From Adineta vaga (lineage: Eukaryota; Rotifera): 64,000 bases of DNA. The position numbers were made by a program, and so were the translations under genes. Numbering within the stretch: position 1 is the first letter of the stretch; the number at the start of each line of letters is the position of its first letter. Under the pieces are notes generated by a model. That model searched no databases. It saw only the letters and a program-made list of their open reading frames with translations, and had not been told where the DNA came from. The stretch lies in assembly GCA_021613535.1 (NCBI GenBank), contig CP075497.1, forward strand, positions 12,276,001-12,340,000, given 5' to 3'. This document shows positions 24,590-36,517 of the stretch, one piece after another.

Positions 24590-24800
24590 TGCGAACTGTT
24601 GGTTTCCTTTTTTTCTTTGTATTTGTGTATGCGAGTGTTTCTTGTTTTGAATGTTTTCCTTGTCGCTAGCCGTCCAAAGGTGCCAGCCGATTGTAACAAA
24701 AAATGAAAAAATGTTCCTAGGATCATTTTTTTTGTATATAAATTTGTTTCTTCTTTTTTGCATGCGTGTGATTTTGTTTTATTTGAAGTTTCTTTCAATA
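24590..24800 (-). repeat. Dispersed repeat, copy 2
   Basis: Inverse-oriented copy of the repeat at 18861-19050. It shares the ATCGGCTGGCACCTTTGGAC core and both flanks, with a longer A/T run and a few indels. It begins about 110 bp after the Death-domain gene stop codon, so it may lie in that gene's 3' UTR. Confidence 0.7.
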
Positions 24801-25474
24801 AAAATAGATGAACATATGTATGAACTGTAAAGTTCATGTATGTAAACGACTCTTTTGTGTTGCATAACGTTAGATCATAGCGCAAAGAAAAAAGTGGATA
24901 CTAGAATCTGCCAGGAACCAAGGTACATTTTTCGTGTAAAAAGCAGCGTGCTCGAGCGAACTATTATTATTAATTTGGCTCTTACCAAATATCGACTATA
25001 AAATTCGCTTCTTTCCTTGTTATCACACATACATATGCGTCTAGAAATACTTGAATAGCATCATAATAGCTGGTATCATTTTATACGACGACATTTACGA
25101 CGAGAAGAATGCTATGGTAACAAATGTCCGTAGTATCTGAATTCAAACAATGTAACTTTTCGACTTGCATTATTATCGTTGTTTTTCGAAATCAACGATA
25201 GTATAGATACAGGATCCGAACAAATATATAACAATCCAAGGATATTCACCCATTGTGATGATATGGGCTCGGATAAACGTGTCGATCTTCTTCGTTACCT
25301 ATGTTACACCCTCAAATTCTATAATCTATTCTGATAGTAAATGATGTAAACCGGATATGTCGCTGATATATCTCTATCAAAAGAAAACATTTTTAACTTA
25401 TTTATTTGTATATATTTATATTATTATCATGGATGAAAAGTAATTTTCTTCAGCATTAATTGTTTTTCTTCTTT
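24801..25474. other. Intergenic region
   Basis: About 670 bp with no supported gene. It is flanked by the two convergent genes on either side. Confidence 0.5.
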
Positions 25475-25786
25475 TCAGATCTTTTGCCGATGTAAAAAGA
25501 TCAGATAACCACAAGCACATAAGCCAAATATTGTTGCCATACAGTTTATAATCAATGTCACATAAGACCATTTACATGCTTTGGGATAATTTTGTCGTTG
25601 TTTAAATTTATGTGTTCGAAATGAACATCCAATTGCTACGATACCTAAAATTACACCACCAACAAGTACATTTAAATAAGACCAAACCATCCATTCATGA
25701 AGTGATTCGATAGATTTATGATCGATATTTTCTTCGGGTATTTCTGCGACGCTGTGATCGTCGAGCAACGGATCGTCGTCATCCAT
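25475..25786 (-). CDS. CD225/dispanin-family small membrane protein
   Basis: A single exon of 103 residues. The acidic N-terminal tail (DDDDPLLDD) has a dileucine-like motif often used for endosomal sorting. Residues about 30-100 fit the CD225 layout: a first membrane segment with MVWSYLNVLVGGVILGIVAI, a basic loop with cysteine nearby (GCSFRTHKFKQRQNYPKAC), and a second transmembrane helix (YVTLIINCMATIFGLCACGY). The family includes IFITM, PRRT and related proteins that act in vesicle membranes. Cysteines near the first segment could be palmitoylated. No specific subfamily can be named. Confidence 0.7.
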   Translation of the reverse strand: MDDDDPLLDDHSVAEIPEENIDHKSIESLHEWMVWSYLNVLVGGVILGIVAIGCSFRTHKFKQRQNYPKACKWSYVTLIINCMATIFGLCACGYLIFLHRQKI

Positions 25787-26239
25787 TGATTACCTGTGTT
25801 GTTTTTCTGCAATAAGTGGATGAGTATTTAAATATTTTGTCATCGTCATAAAAACAAAAAAAATACTACTATCGGTTAAAATTTGATTGTCCTTCAATCA
25901 GAACGGAGAAGAAAAAGAATCAAATATATATATCATAGAATGTCTATGTGTCGAAAGGTTTACCTTTTTATATATATCGTGGTATATTGACATACGTGCA
26001 TTCACGATTCTTTTAAGTTGTATTAGAAATCGTCATGAAGTCTGAAGTTATTAAATATTTTATGTCAAGAAAAATACTTGCCAAGAGAAGTAAATCATGT
26101 TTTTGTAAATACTACACCGATAAAAAATAAATTACAACAACAACAACAACACACAGGTAATATATAAAGAAAAATGGATTTTTGAATGGATTTTAGAATT
26201 CATTACTCATTCCTTGCAAAATATCAAATCATTGATCAT
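25787..26239. other. Intergenic region
   Basis: About 450 bp of AT-rich DNA with a short CAA repeat at about 26138-26154. No gene is supported. Confidence 0.5.
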
Positions 26240-26812
26240 CAATATATAAGTGCTTTTCATCTAATTTCGATCCAAATAAACAAGTAATTGTCAATAGTCG
26301 ATCCAGTTTATACAGATCATATTTGATTGTTGTCATTTCAACTGTTTTCCTCAGCATTTCTTCTTTATTGTTCGTGGCATTGCTGTCGCCATTTGTTGCA
26401 AACCTTTTTCACTTAGAATCGTCGAATATTTAATACTATATTCTGATGATAAGGATTTTAATTCTTCTTTTAATTTCATCAAACAACTATCAACGAGACG
26501 ATTCCTTGTAGAACTCGTTGACACAGTTATTACAAAATTTGAATTTTCCCTTCTAACACAAACGGATAAAGTGATTGGATCAGAGAATGTTGTGTTTTTT
26601 CCAAGGCGAATATAAGCATTAGCTGTACCATATGTATCATTCATTGATATATCTTGATGAAGATAACCTTCGAGAATTAGTTTCGATAAAAGACGTTCCA
26701 TATCTAAATCAAAGATCATCATTGAATATTGATTTCTTCGTGTTCAATTATTAATCTTACTTGTTCTTGTGACTTCTGCAGCAATATTATATTGAGATAA
26801 GAAAAGTTAGCA
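26240..26812 (-). pseudogene. RecQ helicase pseudogene fragment (end of exon 6 and exon 7)
   Basis: Minus-strand sequence matches the winged-helix/HRDC end of the intact RecQ gene at 44073-47351. A remnant of exon 6 (QYNIAAEV region, about 26785-26812) is followed by a short intron and then exon 7 with the LLSKLILEGYLHQDIS and RLVDSCLMKLKEELK segments. A +1 frameshift after MPRT (about 26365) breaks the frame, while downstream bases still match. The helicase domains are absent. It lies 13 kb from the other copies and is more diverged from the parent than the tandem copies at 40 and 42 kb. Confidence 0.85.
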
Positions 26813-27336
26813 CCGCATTCGAGTATTTTTGTCAGGATTCGCCTGTAAACTTGTGCTGGTCTTCGAAAAGGTTGTGTTGGATGCAGAATTTAATTCTCTA
26901 TCAAATGATGTAGTTTTTGAAGAGGGTCACCGAGAGAAAAAAATCGTCACACACCCACACCCACCCTGGAGAGAAATGATTACCAAAGAAAAAGATAAAA
27001 AATAGAAGTTACAGATCATTCTGTCACATTCAAATATTTGATGATGAAGGTGTGGAGGAGACAAGTGACAGTGTGGATGTCAGTGAAACGATTTCTCTTT
27101 ATTTATATCGTAGACCTCACCCATACTCACGCCCTCATACCCATTTTAATCGATCTGGGCTCATGTCCTCTTTCGAAAATAAATAAAGAAAAATCCATAT
27201 TCCCATTCTATTCTTTTACACCAATCTTTTTTTAGTTTAATCAATATTCTATAGAAATCAAAAGAGAAAAAACAAATTGTTGAGTACCATAATCATCTTT
27301 AATGTCTATTCGTTAAGATACATGAGGAATCAGAAA
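26813..27336. other. Intergenic region
   Basis: About 520 bp. A 65-codon open frame at 27038-27235 on the plus strand has no supporting features. Confidence 0.5.
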
Positions 27337-30300
27337 TCAAAGCCACAGACAAAATCTTGATATATCAATATGACTTCGACAATTAGGAAAACGAGTTTGA
27401 ACCATTGAATGATAAACTTGTACTTTTTCATAACGAATTACACCATAAATATCAAGAAAGACAAAGTGTTGCAATTGTTCCACTAATTGACAAAGATCTT
27501 GTTCAAAAACAGTGACCTGTTGAGCTAAATAAAAAAGTTTATATTTTCTCTTATGAGTTATTTCATTTACAAACCTATTGATTCAGATGTGTGTAAAAAT
27601 TGTATCCATCGGTGAAAAAAAACCTTATTAAAATATCCTTCTGGTAGATCCGGTCGCACTTAAATAAACAAACAAACAAAGAATAATACAAATTGGAACT
27701 CAAGACAAACAATTTCTAAATTACAACTGTTGTTCAGAAAAGAACTATGTTATACATGATTTGCCGCATTTATGATAATGTATTATAGAAACATCTGTAT
27801 ATATATATGGTATCGTCCTGTTTCCTCGAAATTCACAAACTACACGGCATATACATCAAAGCACATCACAGAGCAGTGTGGGTGCCGCGGAGGGTGTTTT
27901 CGATGAAATGGGACTAAACCAATTTGACTATATTAGATTAATTTAAATATGAAGTTTTATGCGTAACATTTATAGGAACAAATAAAAATAATATTCTTCT
28001 TGTAGTTCAGTCTATAATGAAAATAAGATATTTTCATACATCCCACGGGGAAAGATTTTCAGGCATGAGGGTAAGCATAATTAATCCTCTAGCCCTTGAA
28101 CGATTCGATTCTTATGGCAAAATCCAAATTTTATAGTGAATTTATAACACATTTTATTAGCAAAACTTTCAGAACAGAATCGACTGTTTTATAGAGAATA
28201 TATCAAAGTATCAAGTCTAAAAAAATACAGTTGATTCGGTCAGTTTTTGTCGAAAATATTCGCATCTGAATTTAGGTTTGACGAATAGGTCAAAAATGGC
28301 CCATCAGAGGATGAACGGTTAGTTTTCTTTTAGTCAAAATAAGCTTACCAGTTGTCCAAGAAAAATCATCTGGTCGCCAAAGACGTAATGTTTGTATATG
28401 AGGCATATACATCTTAAGAAATGGTACAAGATGTTTACCAACGTGAGTGGATTCATTTGACCCAGTATTACAACTAGGAATAGTAAATTCAACATATCGA
28501 ACAGAACTTAATGCATTATTTTTTAAATGACTAAATGCCTAAAAGTAAAATAAGAAAACAACTGTGTAAATACACAAACAAAACAGGAGTAAGTCAAGGT
28601 ATACAAGATATATATTTTTAATAGTAGAAAACAAAAATGGCAGTTACAGAATGCTTGCCAAATAGAACAAATACTTACATATTCAATGACATGCAAAAGC
28701 CATTGGAATTTTTCAACTAAAAGATACTTCAGTTGAACAGGCATTGAAATGAGATGAGCAAGTACTTTTGCCCGTTCTTTGTTTCGATTTATTGATTTAT
28801 CACAAACATCTAAAAGAAATTCTTATTGATATTTTATGTGTAAAAGTCATAGTTTTCAAACAAGAGTGACAATTTGTTCTAATTGACATACCCTAGATTT
28901 CAAAATCTAATTTCACACAAAATTATATTAATTGAAATCATTTACTTGACGGTTATATACATTATTAGGATAAGATCTAAAGGATAAATCGATTATTTTG
29001 TCTACCTTCTCAAAAACGATAATATTTTCAAATGAAATGTCAAAGATGTGCTGCCACAAATACAACTTGTAATGGCCTATCATCATGTACAATCTCATAT
29101 AACAGATTGTAATCCCGTGTAATTACATGTATATATTTCGACACATGTCATGTAATAACTATATATGAGGATGGTTAATTTGGTCGAAGAACCCACTTCA
29201 TTTTCTTTCTATTACCAGTTAAAAAATTAATTATATTCTGGCCAATGTATCACCCTCATTACCAAATATATTTCGGTAGAAAATTCACCCTAACGAGCAT
29301 AATTGACAGAAATAAGGGCAAAATAGTGAGCCGTTCATATGATTTCTATTGGATATTGTAAAAGAAAACGGTTCCATTCTGTCTTTATAAAATTTTAAAG
29401 TATCAACCAAATTCACACTTACAGTTTAAGCGAGAGAACGAATGTCCAAACGCAAGCTTTGTAATATTCCGAAATCGAATATCAGTCATCTTGTGTAGTC
29501 CTGTTTCGAATGGCTTTGTCAATGATAATTGAACATCTGCTTCATCAAAACTTTTATAATATTCTATTTTAAAAAAAACGAAAAGATTATTAATTTAAAA
29601 CTAAATATTATTCTTTTTATTTTTAAATAAACTCAGCGAATTGATCATAAATTAGTTTTATGAGTATTCACTCTTAATTAACTCGATCAGCTATATAGTT
29701 TAATTCAAATGCATCTGACCTAACCAAACATTTTCCATTCTATGAATTACACTATAATATAGATTCGTTCGATTAAGTTCTACGAAAGAATATTCTTAAT
29801 TCTGTCTTTCATATGAAATGTCTTTCGGACAATATTTTCTTCTAACTATTCCCGATTCCTGCAACTGGAATTGATAGAATCTCTATTTTATTGAATATCT
29901 GCTTCGATTAATATGAAGTATGAAGAGATTAAAAAGAAAATTATAGTAATAAATATTTACCCATATAAACTGTGATCGATGAAACATTAGGAAATTTTTC
30001 ATCAAGTTGCTCAAGAAATTTATAAAGTGATGGATGAAAATCTATTGAAATATGTTGAATATTTGGCCATTGAAAAACATATGGATCATTACTGAAATAT
30101 AAAAAAAATATTATTCGATTAAGAACTCATAGAATATCTCATAAAAATATATATATCTTACACTAAACCATTAAAGCTTTGAAGTGTAGTATTGATATTT
30201 GTAGAAAACAAGTGTTGATATGAACTTACTGGATCATAAAAATATTTTATATTTGTCCATTGACGATTAATAAAAAGAGGATGATTTTGAAATGAACTAA

Positions 30301-33300
30301 TTACTTTTTCAACGTCAACCGGTGGTATTTGACAAAGAGAAGATATATAAAAATCAAAATCTTTTATATTAGTTATACTATCAGGTAAACAATATTGTTG
30401 AACAAAATTTGCATCAATAAAACATTTCCATATTATTTGATCTTTTGGATATAGTTTTTCATTTCCCAGGCGAAGCTTCAGTTTTTGAACATGATTGAAA
30501 TTATTAAGAAACCATTTTAGATAAACAAATTCCAAATCATTTAGAATGAAACATTTTAAAGTAAGATATCGTAGATTTGGAACCTATTATCATAAAGATC
30601 ATGTAACTTTTATTGAATTGTTGATCACATAAAAAATCGAAATGCGTAATAATTAATCTCGTTGAATATACAAAATATCGAGTACTATAGTTAAATTATC
30701 AATAGAACTTTTAATTGTCTGAGTATATTATCATATTTAATAGTTATTTGTTCTGTTTGATCATTTCATATTAATATGCTCTGCATGCCTACCCAACTAT
30801 TCTGTTAAAACATTTAAAAATTCAAGAAAAGAAATTGTACGGATATCCGAACGATACTTGAGCAATATTTATATAATATTAATTACCAATAATGACAATA
30901 GAAAAAGGGTTTATTTCGAAAAAACGAATTCTTTTCATATTCTATATGAAGAATAAAATCAAGTAATTGCTGATATTTTTAAGTATATTTTATCTAACTC
31001 GATTTTAATTCAATGATTCATGAAAAATAAATTTTTTCTATATGAGTTAATAAATCTAAAGCAAATACTTTGAAAATTGTTCTCAATGAATTTATCTCAG
31101 TAAAAAATTAAGATTACACAGCTTATACCAAATCATCTTATTCAAAAATATCATATCTACCGATAATTCTTGATACAAATGAGAGGAGAATATAATGATT
31201 CGTAACGAGAAATTTACAGGGCTTTTGTAAACAAGTTTTCATTGCGCTTATAAATAGAACGAAAGATTGATATTTAATGAAAAAGAGGACATTCTTAACA
31301 ACTGTTATGCACTCAGATGATCGAAATACGTAGTGCTATCACATAAATTAACCTGTATAAGTGCCTAAACGTCATTATCATTTCTAAACATTTATGCTTT
31401 CAACATTAGCTACTTGATTGCACGACTACCCATGTAAAAAAAGGGGCACTCAACATCCGATGAAAAACGATTTTTTTGGAAAAATCCATAAAATCAGATT
31501 ATATCCCGAAATTGTGATTAAATACGAGAAAAAATAGATTACCGCCGATTATCTCAGAAATAATCCGTTAAAATCGATTAAAAACCACCATAAAACTGAT
31601 TTCCACAGATTTTGATCATCAAAATGGATCTTCATCGATTATTTTGTCCGGGAAAATCGATTCTCTTGAAATAAACTGCAGAAAATAATATATTCTAATC
31701 GATTTTTTCACCTGCAACTGATTTTAACCGACTTTTTGAGTGCTAATCAATTTATTAAATAAAGAAAATAATTTTCTTTGATTAAACTATGAAATAGTTA
31801 TTTTAATTGATTATTATCTGGAAAATCGATTTAAATCTCTAAAGTTATTTGAAATCATAAAAAATAATTATAATCGTCAAAAATCGTAATCAATTTTACT
31901 TACAAAAAGAAAAAAACGCGTTTTTCTCAAATATTCAACTTTCAGACGATCTTCTAAACCTTCTCTTCGGAATCCTCGCATCGACAAATACTTAGTCAAC
32001 AGTAGAGTAGCCTGTAATACCCTTGAGATAGTGACAGTCACGATATAGTTTGATAGTCACTTACTTAGGAAAAAAGACTGATTGAAATTGTTGACTTGAA
32101 ACCAAGAAAATCAGTTGTGTACTGTTACGTTTATTGTTGAGTATTTTTTTCTTGTACAGTCTTTTCTTTCTATGTATCGCTTGTATATTGTTACCTGATG
32201 TCGTTATTAAGAAGCAAATTTACAAGCAGATAAAAGTTTGTCTAGATCTATCTCCTAGTTCTCTCTTTCTGCTGTTGGAACTTCTTTTAATATTTTTGAT
32301 ACGTCACTAATTTGAATATGAAACTCTGTCATCAATATCTAACTACATATGACACTAAATGCTTTTACGTTACAATAGCCCTGTAAGAGCGGTACAAAAG
32401 TCCTGCTTTTTCTGACTTATACATTCTACATTATTACGAATCATTATCTTTCTGAACGGAAGTAAATGGAACAATAAGACTATTGTCTCTTTATGTGGTT
32501 AAGCTTTTTTTTCAAAACGATTCTATATGTAGTGTCTTCAAACTTTTCACTCTATCGAATAAAACTCTTTTTTGTTCCAATAAATTTTTTCATTAATTCT
32601 AAATTATGATATAAGTTTACATTAAGCAAAATATAGAATTTATGAAGAAATCTATTCTCTCGTCGTATAAAAGTTTAAATAAGTTTTTCTTTAAATTTCG
32701 AAATAAAAAAAACTCATGATAATAATATTTTCTATATGTAAACAATTCAAATAAGCAATTAGATAGCAACCTTTCAACATATTTTAAAACGTTATTCAAT
32801 CTATAAGGTGAATAAACTACAATCGAATGTTGTTATGTTCAAAAAGAAACCGTGCTACAATAAAACTAGTAACGCAACGTGATTGTTGCGTACCCTCTAC
32901 TGAAAGTCGTCTTTTCATGTCTGTTCTGCACTAGATATACATTCATGAGAAAGTCAAGCTTAAATCGCATGTTGTGCTGTCCGCTTCTTGTTTTTATATC
33001 TTATGCGACAGAGTTAGAAACATATTACCTCTATTTTTTGGATATGATGATATTTTCAGAGAAAAGTTGTGCTTATCCTTTAGATCCTCTGACCATTTTC
33101 TGAAAAAATAAGAGTATCCAGTTGAGTCCACCCAGGTCGACAAATCCGATATTGGATCCGATAGGACCCTATAGGATCCGACGTTCCTACAAAATCCTAT
33201 AGGATCCTGTGTTGGATCCGATCGGATTGATCGACCTGGGCATCGGACGCATCCGAGCTCTTTTATCTCATTTTTCTTCATCTCTCTACTCATTTCAAAG

Positions 33301-36300
33301 TATTTTCAATTCCTCTATAAAAAGATGAAGCAAAACTGAAAATGAATAGGCTTTGCAAACACTGACGCATCGAATCACTTATCATGCCGCAAAGATCTAT
33401 TCACTCTTCCTTAGTTTGTTAGCTATAAACTTATGTAATAAACGACTAGTCGTTCGTCGGCCACTCACGGCTACTCCTTGATATCTACAATCTTTTTTCT
33501 TCATTTATGGAAAACTAAAACATATTGGATTCGTTCTTGCACATCATCTATTAAGTTACTTTGCAGAAACTTTCAATGTATGTAAGTCACCTCAATGTAT
33601 ACTTTAAGCCAGTGCCCTTTGAATCGACACCTAGTCGTTCGTCGGCCACTCACGGCTAGCTGGCAATGTGCACGCATACACTGTTTCGTTTATTCTTTAT
33701 TCGGCTTTGAAATAAACAAATGAATATTCCTTAAATTCTAAAAGCACAGCATTTAAGCTATAACCATTCTCCGATAGAAACCAAAAAACGGATGATATTT
33801 TTTGACGTAATGTTAGATTCACGGTAAACTCCTCCACCATAATTTTTTACATGTTGAAAATTCTGTTTACATCTTTGATATCAATTAAGATTTAACATTG
33901 CAATCGCAATCTTTCATGCAGTTTTTATCCCTATATTTCTCTTGATGCTTTGGTCAAAAGTCTGATATATAATGATCGACGATGTAAAAGCCTTTAAATA
34001 GAACTGATATCAAAGTAATCTCTGCCTCCAGTCCTTTGCACTATATTTTTCAAGGAGTTAGTACAGCACTTATTCTCAGAACTGCTATATTATCCTCATG
34101 CCATTCGCAGTCTTGAGCACAGTCAGATTGATTAGGTTCCAAAACGACTTCAAAAAGAAATATACATACAGTTCTTCTCGAAAATGATAGGTAAATAAAA
34201 AGTGCACTCAGTTAGCAAAAGCTGATATCAGATTCGAATTCCTTGACCCCGATTACCCTTCGGTCTACCCTTATAAACATTTTTGTTTTTTTAAAAATAT
34301 GATGTGAACGAACGAACATTAACTCATTCTGCGTATATACCCTCCTTTCAGTAGAGGGAACAATCAACGAAATAAACATCTCATTATAAAACTACTGTAG
34401 TAGTAAATGAAAACTCATCTTTAATCCAAGAATAAGAGAATAATTTTTCTTTCTTACCTTACTATACCAATTTCCATTTGATTGACACAAGTTTTCGATG
34501 AACGATGCAGACCGTGGTCGAATATTTAATGATTTGTTAAATTCTACGGTGAGCTGTTCAAGAGCGGGTACATATTCAATAAGATGTTCCAGAAAATATG
34601 TGTAATTTATGCGAATATATAGACGAGTAAGTGTGGTGCAAGAAGAATGAAATTGATTTGAAATTTGATTTTGATATGAATGAGAGAAAAGCTCTACATA
34701 TTCATCAATACCATAACCACTTATATCAAGTCGAAGAAAATTTAGGCGACATCGAGATGAGAATAATTGACATAGAAAATGTTTGAACATGTCCAGTACT
34801 TTCCCTATGATTTATGAATAGAAAAAATTAATCATTATTGAGAAAATAGAAATTTATATGTTACTAAATTCTTTTTAATATTTACATCGACACAAAAACT
34901 CCATCTTTTTCAAATCAAATGTTTTCTCATATATGCATTGCACATTCTAAGCTTATGCAATTAAATGAAAGTTATTTGTGAAAATTACCAATTTCGATCC
35001 ATCAATATACTTAAACTCAAAAAAATTAAGAATAACTAATGAGAAATTAATTACATTACCATCACTATAATCTTCAATCGTTAACACTATATCTCTTCGA
35101 TTAATACACCCTTCGTCTTTTATTTTCTCATTTTTCTATACCTCTATATATTTATAGCCCATTAAACAAACAAATTTAACATCATGAAAAAAATCTGAGT
35201 TTGATATAATGGATTGTGATGAAATTTTTACCACAAATAGCCAATGAAATAGACTACAAAATAACGTGTCCTACAGCTCATAAGACTTTGTTGTTCTGAA
35301 ATTATGAAGCGCACAATGGAAAAAAACCCATATATCATAACTCTTTGGTGACGCAAGCTATGGAGGCGTGAGTTTCATCGCTGAATTACATTAATCAAGA
35401 TCTATATACAATTAAGTTTTCAGAGTAACAATTCTTATCATGACTGAGATCCGAGTGCGAAGATACTCTTGACTAGTACCATACTGAAATATCTTGTGCG
35501 TGGGATCTGCGACACGATCTTGAGAATCTCCAAGCGAAATAATGTAACTATCTTAAATCAAGATTTACGTATATTCGATCTTGAAATATTGGACAAGATC
35601 TTTACTTGATAACATTTTGCAAATTATTTTTGATACTTCTAGGAATTAAATTTTGCGGAACTGTTCGCGGAATTATGGAGAGGTAGATAAGGACTCTCAT
35701 TTCGAGGAATTTTTCTGATTAATCATTGTTCACAATTTGTTCTTCTTTGCCTGTAGCACGAAATTGACTTGAGATTAATGACTACGTAGTGTGAAACATT
35801 CTTCAGACAGACTATTTTAGAAATATTTAGGATCCTCCGTAAATGAATCTCTTTGATCACTTCTAGTCATATGTGATTTAGTCAAGATCTTGCTAACAAA
35901 ATATTCTACTATAGTGCTCTATATTTCGTATATTAACTTTTATTATGTTCTCTATTTGATATTTCCGCTTTTTGATAAATTAATTAAAAGAATGCTTCAT
36001 TACTTTTGTTATGTTTTCTATTCACACTTGGTAGTATATATCGAAAACCATTGAACGCGTCCTTATCAAAAGTTAACGTAAGTTCATCTAATTGATTTTC
36101 AATAAGTAAAGATAAATTTTGTATTAATGGTTCAGACAACCAACACCGAGTGAGAACAAGTGATTTAAGAGAAGGAAAACGAAGCATTTTTTCATTATTA
36201 TTTTGAAAAAAAATCCATTCATAATTAATATTAGGAATCATTGAATTTGTTCCATCAAAACACATACGTCGAATATAAGAACAAAATGTTGAATGATTAA

Positions 36301-36517
36301 GAAATGATAATAATCTTGAATAATATTTGTCATAAGATAAGCCAGGTTCTTTAAAGATAATACCACTATTTTGTCGATTATCAGTTATTGAAATAACTGA
36401 ACATATAAGATTATTTATGCGGTTATTTAATGACCAGAAATTTAATATTTCGTACCATGATAAATAAGAAAAGATAAAAAGAAGAATTTCATTTGGTAAT
36501 GTTTCACATGTACACAT
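27337..36517 (-). CDS. F-box / leucine-rich-repeat-like protein with giant introns
   Basis: Nine exons join in phase on the minus strand: 36004-36517, 34458-34804, 30162-30583, 29961-30091, 29423-29563, 28679-28809, 28349-28538, 27575-27658 and 27337-27524, giving about 715 residues. The N-terminal F-box (residues about 6-40, LPNEILLFIFSYLSWYEILN) should bind SKP1. The rest is irregular leucine-rich, with segments such as VPNLRYLTLKCFILNDLEF and MPHIQTLRLWRPDDFSW and the C-terminus ending ISRFCLWL. The MPHIQTLRLWRPDD and closing FPNCRS-SRF-LWL patterns recall a large F-box family of bdelloid rotifers. Substrate-binding subunits of SCF ubiquitin ligases have this layout. Intron 1 is 1,199 bp, intron 2 is 3,874 bp and intron 7 is about 690 bp, all far above the roughly 50 bp seen elsewhere. 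Two SKP1 genes lie 11-15 kb away. Confidence 0.8.
31440..31910. repeat. AATCGATT-rich tract inside the F-box gene intron
   Basis: Variants of AAAATCGATT and TTAATCGATT recur with irregular spacing, often next to GATTTTAAC-like units. The texture matches the tract at 12540-14100, so both probably come from the same kind of satellite or small element. Confidence 0.4.
33131..33240. mobile_element. 110-bp MITE with CCCAGGTCGA terminal inverted repeats
   Basis: The left end CCCAGGTCGACAAATCCGAT and right end ATCGGATTGATCGACCTGGG are inverted copies with two mismatched positions. The interior is itself repetitive, with GGATCCGATAGG and CCTATAGGATCC units in both orientations, so the whole folds into a hairpin. 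It is GC-rich against AT-rich flanks. No target duplication was evident. Confidence 0.6.
33446..33658. repeat. Two identical 28-bp direct repeats 185 bp apart
   Basis: The copies at 33446-33473 and 33631-33658 begin CTAGTCGTTCGTCGGCCACT and end CACGGCTA. They are GC-rich for this region and show no mismatch. They could be the ends of a small inserted unit or target-site remains. Confidence 0.7.

Larger units (their letters stand above)
30584..34457. other. 3.9-kb intron of the F-box gene, loaded with repeats
   Basis: It holds an AATCGATT-rich tract (about 31440-31910), a 110-bp MITE with CCCAGGTCGA ends (33131-33240), two identical 28-bp direct repeats (33446 and 33631), and several short open frames without protein character. 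Splice sites at both ends fit the exon phases. No internal gene is supported on either strand. Confidence 0.6.
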
